Positions 7,383 through 16,613 of a stretch of DNA of 64,000 nt are shown in pieces (the stretch's first letter is position 1; every line of letters begins with the position of its first letter). Both the position numbers and the translations under genes were made by a program. The stretch is from Iningainema tapete BLCC-T55. Lineage in GTDB: Bacteria > Cyanobacteriota > Cyanobacteriia > Cyanobacteriales > Nostocaceae. The DNA lies in assembly GCF_014698965.1 (NCBI RefSeq), contig NZ_JACXAE010000057.1:1-64000 (forward strand). The letters are read 5' to 3'. The notes beneath the pieces were generated by a model, which saw only the letters and a list, made by a program, of their open reading frames with translations, had not been told where the DNA came from and ran no database searches.

Positions 7383-8495
7383 CTAAACCGGAAACAATCT
7401 ATCCCCAGTAGCACAATCAAACACAAACAACTGATCCATATCCAACACCAAAGAAAGCTGCTCGCCTGGATGAGGATACACACCAGCCCCAGAAAACACA
7501 TTCAACAACACCGACGAACCCGGCAAACTCCCACGAATCAAAGTCTCCCTACCCAAAGGTTCCACCACCTTCACCTCAACCACCAACTCCCCAACCTCTT
7601 CTTCTCTGCGCCCTCTGTGCCTCTGCGGTTCATTCACATAAACAAACTCAGGACGAATCCCCAAATCAAACCCCTGCCCAACCACCGGATGCAAAACCGA
7701 ACGCACACCATCCGGACAAACCAACAACTGCCCACCCACATCAAAACCATCACCAGTAAACCTTGCCGAGAAAATATTCATCGGTGGATTACCCAAAAAA
7801 GTTGCCACCATCCGATTAGCAGGCTCAGCATAAATCACCTGTGGCTCACCAACTTGTTGAATTCGCCCCTGATTAAGCACCACAATCTTATCAGCCAAAG
7901 TCATCGCCTCAACCTGATCGTGAGTGACATAAACAGTCGTAATACCCAATTCTTGATGTAACTGCTTCAACTCAGCCCGCGTATCATCACGCAATTGCGC
8001 ATCCAAATTAGACAAAGGTTCATCAAGTAAAAACACTTGTGGTTGACGCGCAATCGCCCTCCCCAAAGCCACCCGTTGCTGCTGCCCACCGGAAAGTTGT
8101 TTCGGTTTCCTCTCCAGTAAATGTTCCAAAGAAAGCGCTCGCGCCACCGTCACCACCCTTTCTTGAACTATCTTCTGCTCAACTTTGCGCATTTGCAAGC
8201 CAAAAGCAATGTTTTGAGCTACCGTCATGTGGGGATACAAAGCGTAGTTTTGGAAAACCATCGCCACATCCCTTTGCCGTGCTGGGATATGATTAACCAA
8301 GCGATCGCCAATGAACAGATTGCCAGAAGTAGCTGTTTCCAACCCAGCGATTGTACGTAGAATAGTAGACTTACCACAACCAGATGGTCCGACCAAAACC
8401 CAAAACTCTCCATCTGGTACAGCAAAAGAAATGTCTTCTATCGCCGTGACATTGTTAAATCGGCGCTGAATATTTTCTAGACGAACGTTTGCCAT
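7383..8495 (-). CDS. ugpC: ABC transporter ATP-binding protein, UgpC/MalK type
   Basis: This 370-residue ATPase powers import of sugars, polyols or glycerol-3-phosphate with partners encoded elsewhere. It has Walker A GPSGCGKST (36-44), signature LSGGQ (134-138), Walker B VFLLDEP (154-160), the switch His in VTHDQ, and a C-terminal TOBE/OB-fold regulatory region. MalK-type subunits are often shared by several permeases, consistent with its standing alone. An odd insertion, NEPQRHRGRREEE at about residues 286-298, is the translation of a CTCTGCGG-type nucleotide repeat within the TOBE region. The symbol reflects family naming; the substrate is not known. Confidence 0.85.
   Translation of the reverse strand: MANVRLENIQRRFNNVTAIEDISFAVPDGEFWVLVGPSGCGKSTILRTIAGLETATSGNLFIGDRLVNHIPARQRDVAMVFQNYALYPHMTVAQNIAFGLQMRKVEQKIVQERVVTVARALSLEHLLERKPKQLSGGQQQRVALGRAIARQPQVFLLDEPLSNLDAQLRDDTRAELKQLHQELGITTVYVTHDQVEAMTLADKIVVLNQGRIQQVGEPQVIYAEPANRMVATFLGNPPMNIFSARFTGDGFDVGGQLLVCPDGVRSVLHPVVGQGFDLGIRPEFVYVNEPQRHRGRREEEVGELVVEVKVVEPLGRETLIRGSLPGSSVLLNVFSGAGVYPHPGEQLSLVLDMDQLFVFDCATGDRLFPV
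7602..7634. repeat. CTCTGCGCC/CTCTGTGCC repeat inserted in frame in the ABC ATPase gene
   Basis: The sequence CTCTGCGCC-CTCTGTGC-CTCTGCGG is a short near-tandem repeat of the type scattered in intergenic DNA of filamentous cyanobacteria; a related GCGCCTTTGCGTCTTTGCG stretch lies at 40098-40127. Here it is inside the coding sequence, in frame, and adds about 12 charged residues to the TOBE region. Confidence 0.55.
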
Positions 8496-8501
8496 TAGCC
8501 A

Positions 8502-9215
8502 TTATCTCCATGCAGGGTGAGCTAGTATCGAAGCAATTACTCGCACCCCACGCAGTTGATTAGAAAGAGGTAAGTGTCCTTTAGGGGCGTCCAAATTCCA
8601 GGTAAATTCGTTAGGATATCGCGTCCAGCTATTGCCTTTTTTCCAGCCAATTTTCTCCCAAAGATTTTCCCAGTTTTTCCCCAAACTTAACCAGATGTCT
8701 CGCTGTACTGAAAAGCCAAATTTCCCTTCCGAGTGAACTATCCACAGGGCATTTATCGTTTGTAAGTCTACAGATGGGAAATTTTCCACTTCGGTAAAAT
8801 ACAACCATTTTCTTTGTACAGCAGTTGGTCCTGCTAGTTCACACATTTTTTGCAAAGTTATGCGATCGCTTGCTTGAAAGTCACCAGCTGCTAGTAGCTG
8901 TTGCAAAGGACTGTAGTCAATGCCACATTCTGATTTTAGCGGTACTATTCCATCGGGGAAATAAGTTTGAAGAAATTCTTTAGCTGCTGGCGAATCAGAA
9001 TTGTAAAGGACTTGGTAAGCTTTGCCATCCACCCAAGTCGCTGGATCTTCACGCCGTTGCAGTAAAAATTCCATCAAAATATCTAATCCGCCATTGCCAA
9101 GAACTGCCAACTGTGGTATAATCTGCTCCTGTACTTTTTCAGACCCAGCGACGAACTGGAGGCGGAGAGAGTCGATGTCAGTTACATTGCTTGATACAAT
9201 CATCGGGTCTGTCAT
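8502..9215 (-). CDS. gun4: GUN4 domain protein, Mg-chelatase regulator
   Basis: GUN4 binds protoporphyrin IX and Mg-protoporphyrin and stimulates magnesium chelatase in chlorophyll synthesis. The N-terminal half (about residues 10-90) is the helical bundle found in cyanobacterial GUN4. The C-terminal half, from IDYSPLQQLLAAGDFQASDR to FTWNLDAPKGHLPLSNQLRG, is the porphyrin-binding core and is complete. I prefer the ATG at 9215 (MTDPMIVSS), which matches usual GUN4 N-termini; an in-frame ATG at 9236 would add 7 residues. It lies 6 nt upstream of the ABC ATPase gene on the same strand, perhaps co-transcribed. Confidence 0.9.
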   Translation of the reverse strand: MTDPMIVSSNVTDIDSLRLQFVAGSEKVQEQIIPQLAVLGNGGLDILMEFLLQRREDPATWVDGKAYQVLYNSDSPAAKEFLQTYFPDGIVPLKSECGIDYSPLQQLLAAGDFQASDRITLQKMCELAGPTAVQRKWLYFTEVENFPSVDLQTINALWIVHSEGKFGFSVQRDIWLSLGKNWENLWEKIGWKKGNSWTRYPNEFTWNLDAPKGHLPLSNQLRGVRVIASILAHPAWR

Positions 9216-9596
9216 GCCGTTACTCGTGGAACACATTGGTGAAACAACTAGCTATCAAGTGTTATATAAGATCAATCACTGATAGCGAAGAGTAGTTTAC
9301 AGCAAATTGCCCACAAAACCTACTCCTTACATACCTATGGTTTCATATTTTTGCATCCTAGTGTATATTCAAAGAGTACATAAAATGAGCGTGCAGGGGC
9401 TAAAACAAAGACCATTTCCAGCAAACCGCGCTCTTATGCTTTGCACTAGGGGAAAATAAGACTCTGCGCTTCATAACTCGATCAGTTGTCATAATATAAG
9501 GCAAAATCTGTTAGCCTATCCATTCAGAGAAGAATCAGCTTAGAGTAGAAAGTCTCAAGCTTAGATTTACTGCGGCATAGCCATCAGGAGTGTTTA
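9216..9596. other. Intergenic region between gun4 and icd
   Basis: This divergent intergenic region must hold promoters for both gun4 and icd. I looked for an NtcA site (GTA-N8-TAC), expected for a nitrogen-regulated icd, and found only GTATATTCAAAGAGTAC with the wrong spacing. No other structure stands out. Confidence 0.4.
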
Positions 9597-11018
9597 ATGT
9601 ACGAAAAAATTACCCCACCGACAACAGGAGCAAAAATCACCTTCAAAAATGGTGAACCAATTGTTCCGGAAAATCCGATTATCCCCTTTATTCGTGGCGA
9701 TGGTACAGGGATAGATATTTGGCCTGCCGCTCAAAAAGTGCTTGATGCCGCCGTAGCAACAGCATACAATGGAAAGCGGAAAATTAGCTGGTTCAAAGTT
9801 TACGCTGGCGATGAAGCTTGTGATTTATACGGCACATATCAGTATTTACCACAAGACACTTTAACGGCAATAAAAGAGTATGGTGTTGCGATTAAAGGAC
9901 CTCTAACCACTCCTGTCGGGGGTGGAATTCGTTCTCTTAATGTAGCACTGCGACAAATTTTTGACTTGTATGCTTGCGTGCGTCCTTGCCGCTACTACGC
10001 TGGTACGCCCTCACCTCACAAAAACCCAGAAAAACTAGATGTAATTGTTTACCGCGAAAATACAGAAGATATTTATTTGGGAATTGAGTGGCGTCAAGGT
10101 AGCGAAATAGGGGAACGTTTAATTTCCATCCTGAATAAAGAACTGATCCCCGCTACACCAGAACATGGTAAAAAGCAAATACCTCTAGATTCTGGTATTG
10201 GCATCAAACCCATCAGTAAAACCGGTTCTCAACGCCTGGTGCGGCGTGCAATCAAACACGCTTTGCAACTCCTTAAAAATAAGCAAATGGTGACTTTGGT
10301 ACATAAAGGCAACATTATGAAGTACACCGAAGGCGCTTTCCGGGATTGGGGTTACGAATTGGCAACTTCTGAGTTTCGTGCCGACTGCGTTACTGAACGA
10401 GAATCTTGGATTTTGACGAACAAGGAGAATAACCCGAATATCAGTTTAGAAGAAAACGCTCGTCAGATTGATCCAGGATTTGACGCATTGACTAGTGATA
10501 AAAAAGCTCAAATTGTCAAGGAGGTTGAAACAGTTCTTAACTCAATTTGGGACAGTCATGGCAATGGTAAGTGGAAAGATTTGGTGATGGTGAACGATCG
10601 CATCGCCGATAGCATTTTCCAACAAATTCAAACTCGCCCAGATGAGTATTCTATCTTGGCGACAATGAACTTGAATGGGGATTACTTATCTGATGCTGCA
10701 GCTGCAATTGTCGGCGGATTGGGAATGGGACCAGGAGCAAATATTGGCGATCAATGTGCTATCTTTGAAGCTACCCACGGTACTGCACCCAAACATGCAG
10801 GGTTAGACAGAATTAATCCTGGTTCGGTAATTTTGTCTGGTGTGATGATGCTAGAGTTTCTTGGTTGGCTTGAAGCAGCAGATTTAATTAAGAAGGGTTT
10901 AGGGGAAGCGATCAAAAACCGTCAAGTTACCTACGATTTAGCGCGGTTGATGGAACCACCTGTAGAACCATTGAAGTGTTCTGAATTCGCCTCTGCGATT
11001 ATCCAACATTTCAGTTAA
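9597..11018 (+). CDS. icd: NADP-dependent isocitrate dehydrogenase
   Basis: It converts isocitrate to 2-oxoglutarate, the carbon skeleton for ammonium assimilation and the nitrogen-status signal in cyanobacteria. The 473-residue length is typical of the cyanobacterial enzyme, which has an extra segment of about 40 residues (here around [18 protein letters not shown]). Diagnostic motifs are the substrate loop [15 protein letters not shown], the Arg-containing [10 protein letters not shown], the Lys in [14 protein letters not shown], and [11 protein letters not shown] with a following [13 protein letters not shown] ribosome binding site AGGAG precedes the ATG. A perfect palindrome follows the stop. 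Confidence 0.97.
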   Translation: MYEKITPPTTGAKITFKNGEPIVPENPIIPFIRGDGTGIDIWPAAQKVLDAAVATAYNGKRKISWFKVYAGDEACDLYGTYQYLPQDTLTAIKEYGVAIKGPLTTPVGGGIRSLNVALRQIFDLYACVRPCRYYAGTPSPHKNPEKLDVIVYRENTEDIYLGIEWRQGSEIGERLISILNKELIPATPEHGKKQIPLDSGIGIKPISKTGSQRLVRRAIKHALQLLKNKQMVTLVHKGNIMKYTEGAFRDWGYELATSEFRADCVTERESWILTNKENNPNISLEENARQIDPGFDALTSDKKAQIVKEVETVLNSIWDSHGNGKWKDLVMVNDRIADSIFQQIQTRPDEYSILATMNLNGDYLSDAAAAIVGGLGMGPGANIGDQCAIFEATHGTAPKHAGLDRINPGSVILSGVMMLEFLGWLEAADLIKKGLGEAIKNRQVTYDLARLMEPPVEPLKCSEFASAIIQHFS

Positions 11019-11026
11019 ATGGAATA

Positions 11027-11058
11027 TTGTAGAGACGTTTCATGAAACGTCTCTACAA
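11027..11058. terminator. Perfect 16-bp palindrome between icd and the ureohydrolase gene
   Basis: The 32-base sequence beginning TTGTAGAGACGTTTCA is exactly self-complementary. It belongs to the GTAGAGACG...CGTCTCTAC palindrome family scattered through Nostoc-type genomes and seen elsewhere in this window. Lying between convergent genes, it could end transcription from both sides, though no T-tract follows. Its primary nature is a repeat element. Confidence 0.55.
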
Positions 11059-11088
11059 GGATTGCGCACAATTAAATTCGGTAGATGT

Positions 11089-12141
11089 CTATTTACCATA
11101 TGAACGTTGCTGAGATAAATCCATCAAATTCGCCAGCTTGTAAACTATTCTAGCACCAACATTGCCATCCCACTCAGCATCACCAACTTCACACAAATCA
11201 AAGCCAATAATTTGGCGATCGCTATTAATCAATTCACGGAACAGCATATAAGCTTGCTCCAATTCCAATCCACCTGGAACCGGAGTACCTGTACTCGCAC
11301 AGTATTTTGGATCTAGCCCATCGATATCAAAGCTAATATAAACATACTCAGGTAAATGACTAACAATTTCTCGGCACAAATCAATCCAAGTTGTTCCCGA
11401 GTATAACTTTTGTTTAATTGCTGGGTCGTAATAAGCTACAATTCGACCATTAGATTGGTTAATCATTTGCACTTCATCATGAGAAATATCACGCAAACCC
11501 ACTTGCACCAACTTAGTAATTTGTGGTAGTTTCATTGCATTAAACATGATGGACGCATGAGAAAACTCAAATCCCTCGTAAGCATCACGTAAATCTGCGT
11601 GTGCATCAATGTGCAAAATGCCATAGTTACTGTAACGAGTTGCCAAAGCTTGATAATAACCTAAAGGTGAACTGTGATCGCCACCAATCACAGCAACTCG
11701 TTTGCCATTATCAATTGCTTCCTTACACTGCTCAAACAACCATTGATTCACCTGAAGACATGCTTGATTAATTTCTGTAAGTAATTGTGTTAAATCTGGT
11801 GAATCTGTTAGCGGTTTACCTTGCTCTAGTCGCTCAATAATTTTTGCCGCTAAGCCACGATAATATTCGTTTTTCTCTAAAATATCCAGGGGAATTTTCT
11901 CCATAAAAATTCCCTGTTTCCATCCGTCAGGATGATCGAAATCGAATAAATCCAACTGAGTCGAAGCATCTAGAATGCGCTGTGGTCCCTTGGCAGTACC
12001 TGCACCATAGGAAACAGTGACTTCCCAAGGTACGCCGAAGACAATTAAGTTTGCCGACTCGTAATTGAATGGCAAAGCTAGGAGGTTACCGTTGATTTGA
12101 GCTACGCCACTGGGATCGTAGTCTTGAAGTTGATTATTCAT
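11089..12141 (-). CDS. Agmatinase/arginase family ureohydrolase
   Basis: This 350-residue protein has the three metal-binding signatures of the ureohydrolase superfamily: GGDHSSPLG, DAHADLRDAYEGFEFSHAS (binuclear metal ligands) and SFDIDGLDP. Family members hydrolyse agmatine, arginine, guanidinobutyrate or guanidine, releasing urea. The substrate cannot be fixed from sequence. Some cyanobacterial relatives first annotated as agmatinase are nickel-dependent guanidine hydrolases, so that activity should be considered. The start MNNQLQDYDPSGVAQ is well supported by alignment of the first conserved strand. Confidence 0.85.
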   Translation of the reverse strand: MNNQLQDYDPSGVAQINGNLLALPFNYESANLIVFGVPWEVTVSYGAGTAKGPQRILDASTQLDLFDFDHPDGWKQGIFMEKIPLDILEKNEYYRGLAAKIIERLEQGKPLTDSPDLTQLLTEINQACLQVNQWLFEQCKEAIDNGKRVAVIGGDHSSPLGYYQALATRYSNYGILHIDAHADLRDAYEGFEFSHASIMFNAMKLPQITKLVQVGLRDISHDEVQMINQSNGRIVAYYDPAIKQKLYSGTTWIDLCREIVSHLPEYVYISFDIDGLDPKYCASTGTPVPGGLELEQAYMLFRELINSDRQIIGFDLCEVGDAEWDGNVGARIVYKLANLMDLSQQRSYGK

Positions 12142-12298
12142 AGTCTGGATTTACCTGGGTAGACAACACGCTGCTTGATAGACACCTGCATATTGTAGCG
12201 AAGCTGATGCTTGTGGTCAGAATTATCCGAACTATGGTCATTGATAAAACAGCTTTTGTACTATAGACATAAAACTGTTTCCTATATAAAGTTGTACC

Positions 12299-12385
12299 AT
12301 GCCCTCTCCTTTACCTGGCATGAATCCTGATCTGGAAAACCCAGAATTATGGTCAAGTTCTTGCTCACCGTTGCGCTTATCTTAA
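12299..12385 (+). pseudogene. N-terminal fragment of a DUF4058 protein
   Basis: The 28-codon frame MPSPLPGMNPDLENPELWSS reproduces the invariant opening of DUF4058 proteins (MPSPFPGMDPYLE.P.LWP), which normally run to about 250 residues. Here the frame ends after SPLRLS, overlapping the 3' end of the convergent inositol-phosphatase-family gene by 9 nt. The remainder of the gene is not present, so this is a remnant. Confidence 0.6.
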
Positions 12386-13267
12386 TGGATTAATCTTTGC
12401 TCGCGCTTCATAAAAAGTGGGATGCTCCCCGAGTAGGTGTTGATGTACACTCTCGGTAGCTACTATCAATCCAGGTAGTTTATAGTCTTGACAAGTATTC
12501 AGTGGTGGTAGGTTTGAGCCATCCAGAGTTGTCACAATCAAACCAGCTTCTTTTGCGATAAAAGCGAGCGCCGCACCGTCAATGAAGTTAGCCGCTTTTA
12601 TCACTGCTCCAGCCAAATCTCCACTAAGAATACCATTTAGATTAGGAATTTGAATCTCGCTTGAGTAATCAGTCGCGACATCAATTACTTTATATTGCTC
12701 TTTTAATGCTGGTGCTAGTTCACTCATTCCCCATCCCAACAACACAGTTTTTGTGTCTGGTTTTATTTGTAAAGGGGTGCAATCTTCTAATTTCATATCA
12801 AGTGTACCGCTAAAAGCACCTTCATTTCTTAATGCATAATAATAAATGTTTTGCGCTGGGGAGATAGCAAGTACTGCTTCAAAATCATCTGCATTGAGAA
12901 CACTTAGAATAATTTGATAATTAGAATGTCCATCAAGATAAAACCTTGTACCGTCGATCGGATCAAGTGTAACTAAGTAATCGTCTTGTGAACCAAGTTC
13001 GATAGAACGAAAATATTTAGTATTGCGAGATTGTTCGTGTTCTTCTCCATAAAAGCGAATCTCAGGAAAAGTCCCCAGCAGTACTACTTCCACCAAACTT
13101 TGAATCGATAAATCTGCATCAGTTAGCGCCGCAGCAAAAAAGTTATCTCCGCTTTGTTTGTCGGGAAGTGCGGTAAGACGAGATTGAATTTGATGGGCAT
13201 AGGCTGCTGCCACTTTTAGATGTGGAAGTAAAGTTTCCAGAATTAAACGAGGTGTTGGTGTTGTCAT
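12377..13267 (-). CDS. Inositol monophosphatase / bisphosphate nucleotidase family protein
   Basis: It carries the Mg2+-dependent phosphatase motifs of this superfamily: GEEHE (metal-binding Glu, near residue 80), DPIDGTRFY (near 110, the D-P-x-D-G-T core) and the C-terminal DGAALAFIAKEAG in place of the usual W-D-x-A-A. Possible substrates are inositol phosphate, fructose-1,6-bisphosphate or 3'-phosphoadenosine 5'-phosphate. I choose the ATG at 13267 (MTTPTPRLIL) because the extra seven residues from 13288 have no counterpart in the family, but the longer form cannot be excluded. Confidence 0.85.
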   Translation of the reverse strand: MTTPTPRLILETLLPHLKVAAAYAHQIQSRLTALPDKQSGDNFFAAALTDADLSIQSLVEVVLLGTFPEIRFYGEEHEQSRNTKYFRSIELGSQDDYLVTLDPIDGTRFYLDGHSNYQIILSVLNADDFEAVLAISPAQNIYYYALRNEGAFSGTLDMKLEDCTPLQIKPDTKTVLLGWGMSELAPALKEQYKVIDVATDYSSEIQIPNLNGILSGDLAGAVIKAANFIDGAALAFIAKEAGLIVTTLDGSNLPPLNTCQDYKLPGLIVATESVHQHLLGEHPTFYEARAKINPLR

Positions 13268-13517
13268 TCGCTGCACACTGCTCCACAAAATTTGTTTAGA
13301 TGTTCACAAAATATGAGCGATCGCCCAATTGTCTGCTGGAAGGACAGACGCATCAATCATATCAGTTTTGTGTAAATAGTTAAGTTAAAGTTATAAAATG
13401 CAGAAGCAATTTATAACCTAAAAGCTATATAATTGCTCATCGAAAAACTATATGATTTAGCAAATTGATATTTCATGGCTTTTTCATTCCCCGTGTTTAT
13501 CCGCCTGCAATTTAAAT

Positions 13518-14414
13518 ATGAATAAACGGCAAACTACTGAATTTGACAAAATAATTCTCACTGCTTTTATGGTGAGCAAAGCTAGACAGTTTACAGATAT
13601 TCCTTATGCTCAAGAGTTAGCACAATTAGTAGAACAAGGATTAATAGAGCTACCTGAACCACAAAATCAAGACAAAAGTGTTTTGCTGACAGTACGGGTG
13701 GAAGCACGCTATAAAGCTATCAACCAACTCACGGCTCAATATCAAATACCACAGATTTTAGAACTGGCATCCGGTTTGTTGCCGCGTGGTATGCTGATGT
13801 CTGGTAATCCAAATATCACATTTATTGAAAGTGACTTGCCTGCGATGATTAGTTGCAAACAGCAAATAGTTCAGCAACTTGTTGGGGAACGTCCTAATCT
13901 GCACTTTCTCGAAATTGATGCTACTAGTCGTCCCAGTCAGTTTTTGAAGAGTGCTGTTGCACTAAAATCGGGACAGCAAGTGATGATTTTGTGCGAGGGG
14001 TTACTGACACATCTCAGTATGGCAGAAAAACAACTTGTATGTGCCAATGTTCGCGAGATGCTTCAGTCTTATGGCGGTGTTTGGATTACCCCTGACTTTA
14101 TTGATACAGCTAGTTTAACGCGATCGCTACAAGATGACCCACATTTACAGAAGCTATTATTACAAACAGCTAAAAACCTAACAGGCAGATCTTTAGTAGA
14201 TAATAATTTTGCAACACAAGAAGCCGCGCGGCAGTTCGCCTATGAACAAGGCTTCCGCGTGGTAGAGTATAGTATGTTGAACGTAATAGACCAGTTAAGC
14301 TGCTTGGAAATCTTGGGCATTGACAAGGAAGTAGTCAGGAAAATGCTTGCAACAGCGTCAGTATTTGCGCTGACTCTTGATAGTTTAACTATGGAATCTC
14401 CTGTAGATCCTTAA
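13518..14414 (+). CDS. LCMT/PPM1-type SAM-dependent methyltransferase
   Basis: This 298-residue protein resembles bacterial members of the leucine carboxyl methyltransferase-like group. It has an N-terminal helical region with MVSKARQF, a SAM-binding loop ILELASGLLPRG, an acidic strand end FIESDLP, and the later FLEIDATSRP and ILCEGLLTHLSMAEKQ segments. The methylated substrate is unknown; many such proteins act on small molecules or polyketides. The 3' end overlaps the convergent DUF6174 gene by 26 nt. Confidence 0.75.
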   Translation: MNKRQTTEFDKIILTAFMVSKARQFTDIPYAQELAQLVEQGLIELPEPQNQDKSVLLTVRVEARYKAINQLTAQYQIPQILELASGLLPRGMLMSGNPNITFIESDLPAMISCKQQIVQQLVGERPNLHFLEIDATSRPSQFLKSAVALKSGQQVMILCEGLLTHLSMAEKQLVCANVREMLQSYGGVWITPDFIDTASLTRSLQDDPHLQKLLLQTAKNLTGRSLVDNNFATQEAARQFAYEQGFRVVEYSMLNVIDQLSCLEILGIDKEVVRKMLATASVFALTLDSLTMESPVDP

Positions 14415-14883
14415 TTGAGAGATATATTTCCTCGTCAGCAATTTGACTGTTGTAATCAATGTTAATTTGGGTTGGGTAGCCAAGTGTAGAGTCGTATTGT
14501 ACATTAACGCTAAATGCCCCTCCCACAATTGCTTTCTTAGTTAAATTAAAGAGTTTAGGAATTGTATCGTATTTTTGGAAAAAATCTGGGTTAACTGGTT
14601 GACCAGTGGCGGCATTCGTGATAGAAGTTGTTATGCCGTTACGTACTTCGATGACTACTGGCCCTCTAGCATCGGGGATACAGAAGCAACTGTTGGTAAG
14701 TATGTAGCGATAGTTAGAGATTCTTTGCTGATTCCACAATCGACGGTTAATTTTTAATTGCCCTAAGTTTGACTGAGCAATGGCAGGTGATTGTGCTGGC
14801 TGCACAGAGGGTTGAGACATGACTGGTGCGTTTAAACCCAGAGATACCGCTAATCCCATTCCAATAACAGTAAGCAAGCGCAT
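14389..14883 (-). CDS. Secreted DUF6174 domain protein
   Basis: The 164-residue product starts with a signal peptide (MRLLTVIGMGLAVSLGLNAP, cleavage probably after VMSQ or nearby) and then a Gln/Pro/Ser linker. The mature part has W..QRISNYRYIL, a short CFC motif, VVIEVRNG and the ending YPTQINIDYN, which match DUF6174 proteins of unknown function. It is probably periplasmic or secreted. Neighbours give no functional hint. Confidence 0.7.
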   Translation of the reverse strand: MRLLTVIGMGLAVSLGLNAPVMSQPSVQPAQSPAIAQSNLGQLKINRRLWNQQRISNYRYILTNSCFCIPDARGPVVIEVRNGITTSITNAATGQPVNPDFFQKYDTIPKLFNLTKKAIVGGAFSVNVQYDSTLGYPTQINIDYNSQIADEEIYLSIKDLQEIP

Positions 14884-14956
14884 ATAAGTTTATGTTTACA
14901 TGAATTTGTTACTATTATTACAATTTTTTTTGGCGTTTGCACCGCCACACCTTCTA

Positions 14957-15178
14957 TCAAGCCGCTTGCTGATTCAAATCATCCAACCAGATTTTCAACA
15001 TCTCCCGCTGTTTCATATTGACAAATCGGCTTCCTTGTGTTAAAGCCTCCCTTGGGAAAATAGCACGTAAATCTGCCAGCATACTCGCATCTTCACAAGC
15101 CTCCAGACATTCAGCGATATACTGCACCGATTCTGTAGAAAGCCATTCTGGCGTTGCTTTTATAGTACAGATTTTCAT
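14957..15178 (-). CDS. Hypothetical protein, 73 residues
   Basis: A compact helical protein (WLSTESVQYIAECLEACEDA, then LADLRAIFPREAL and MLKIWLDDLN). It has cyanobacterial codon use and a full start-to-stop frame with neighbours on either side that do not overlap it. I do not recognise a family with confidence. Confidence 0.5.
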   Translation of the reverse strand: MKICTIKATPEWLSTESVQYIAECLEACEDASMLADLRAIFPREALTQGSRFVNMKQREMLKIWLDDLNQQAA

Positions 15179-15263
15179 CTATGTGCTGCTGATTAAATCT
15201 CTTTTACTTATGATTGTAAGCATGAACGTACAACTTTAACAAAGAGTTTTGAACTAGAAAAGA

Positions 15264-16496
15264 ATGAACGCACAAGTAAATAATTCTGGGTTAGAGCCGC
15301 AATTATCCGATCCAAGAGATTGGTCATGGCATTTTTGGCCTTCTTTACCACTTTATCCTTACGGTAAACGGCGCACGTTATGTAGGGAAGTAGTAAAGGA
15401 TACTATCTGGACATTTGATCAGCTTCAAGGTATCCTTTACACCATTACACCAATTCGGATGACGGTTGTCAAGCTTTCAACTGGTGGTCTTTTCGTATAT
15501 GCACCTGTTGCTCCGACGACAGAGTGTATCCGTAGCATTAACGAATTAGTGGCTGTTCACGGTGATGTTAAATACATTATACTACCTACTAGTTCTGGTT
15601 TGGAACACAAAGTCTTTGTTGGTCCTTTTGCCAGACGCTTTCCAAACGCACAGGTTTTTGTTGCTCCCAACCAATGGAGTTTCCCGTTCAACTTGCCGTT
15701 GAGTTGGCTTGGCTTTCCCCGAAAACGAACCCAGGTGCTGCCAGAAGACTCAAGCCTTGCTCCCTTCGCGGATGATTTTGACTACGCAGTGCTAGACATT
15801 AATCTTGGCAGGGGATCTTTTGCGGAAGTGGCATTTCTCCATAAGCGATCGCACACCCTACTCGTCACCGATTCTATACTATCTGCGCCAGAAGATCCTC
15901 CGGCGATCGCCCAATTAGATCCGTACCCCTTACTGTTTCACGCCAGAGACAATGCCTTCGAGGCGATTGAGGACAATCAAGCAAACCGTCGTAAGGGATG
16001 GCAACGCATCTCATTGTTTGCCATTTACTTTCGTCCCAGTGCAATGGAAATGGTGGGAATGGGGCAGATGTTTCGCGATGCGCTCAAAGCACCGGATCAT
16101 TCACCAAAAGCTTACTTCGGTGTCTTTCCCTTTCGCTGGAAAGACAACTGGAAGTATTCATTCGATGCCCTCAGAAGTCATGGGCGTCCTTTTGTCGCAC
16201 CGATTTTGCAAACCCTCATTCTTCCCCAAGCACCCAAACAAGTACTTGACTGGGCAGACAAAGTTGCCACTTGGGACTTTCGGCAAATTATTTCCTGTCA
16301 CTTTGATTCTCCCATTGAAGCGGGTCCACGTCAATTTAGGCAGGCATTTACTTTCCTTGAACACAAACACGGGGCAGTTGATATATCTGAAAGCTCAAGC
16401 GGATTTCTGCTGGAAGAAGACTTTAAATTTATTAGGGAACTTGAGGCAGGTTTGGTGAGACGTGGCATCGCTACACCAGCCAAGGAAAATGTGTGA
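15264..16496 (+). CDS. DUF4336 domain protein (metallo-beta-lactamase-like fold)
   Basis: This 410-residue protein matches DUF4336: DWSWHFWPSLPLYPYGKRRT at the start, IRMTVVKLSTGGLFVYAPVA, KYIILPTSSGLEHKVFVGPF, and the later LLVTDSIL and ISCHFDSPI. The family resembles metallo-beta-lactamase folds, with His and Asp positions in HK and HFD segments, but the full HxHxDH motif is absent. A hydrolase role is possible but unproven. It is a single-gene unit. Confidence 0.75.
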   Translation: MNAQVNNSGLEPQLSDPRDWSWHFWPSLPLYPYGKRRTLCREVVKDTIWTFDQLQGILYTITPIRMTVVKLSTGGLFVYAPVAPTTECIRSINELVAVHGDVKYIILPTSSGLEHKVFVGPFARRFPNAQVFVAPNQWSFPFNLPLSWLGFPRKRTQVLPEDSSLAPFADDFDYAVLDINLGRGSFAEVAFLHKRSHTLLVTDSILSAPEDPPAIAQLDPYPLLFHARDNAFEAIEDNQANRRKGWQRISLFAIYFRPSAMEMVGMGQMFRDALKAPDHSPKAYFGVFPFRWKDNWKYSFDALRSHGRPFVAPILQTLILPQAPKQVLDWADKVATWDFRQIISCHFDSPIEAGPRQFRQAFTFLEHKHGAVDISESSSGFLLEEDFKFIRELEAGLVRRGIATPAKENV

Positions 16497-16613
16497 GGAG
16501 TAGAGGATCAGGGGAGCACAGGAGTAGGGGAGTAGGGGGGCAGGGGAGAATTTGAATCTTCTCTCACAAACTCCCTCACTCACAAACTCCCTTTCTCCCT
16601 CACTCCCTCACTT
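16497..16613. repeat. Low-complexity GGGGAG/CTCCCT tract
   Basis: Purine-rich units (GGAGTAGGGGAGTAGGGG) are followed by pyrimidine-rich units (CTCCCTCACTCACAAACTCC). The two halves can pair partly into a large imperfect hairpin between the convergent DUF4336 and transglycosylase genes. Such tracts are common between genes in filamentous cyanobacteria; this one might act as a bidirectional terminator. Confidence 0.5.

Noticed and set aside
7470-7961. 163-codon plus-strand frame opposite the ABC ATPase gene
   Set aside because: Its composition (Pro, His, Asn, Thr rich) is that of an antisense frame, and the minus strand encodes a complete UgpC/MalK-type ATPase.
9370-9405. NtcA-binding site upstream of icd
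   Set aside because: GTATATTCAAAGAGTAC has an 11-base gap between GTA and TAC, not 8, and its position is not near a clear -10 box.
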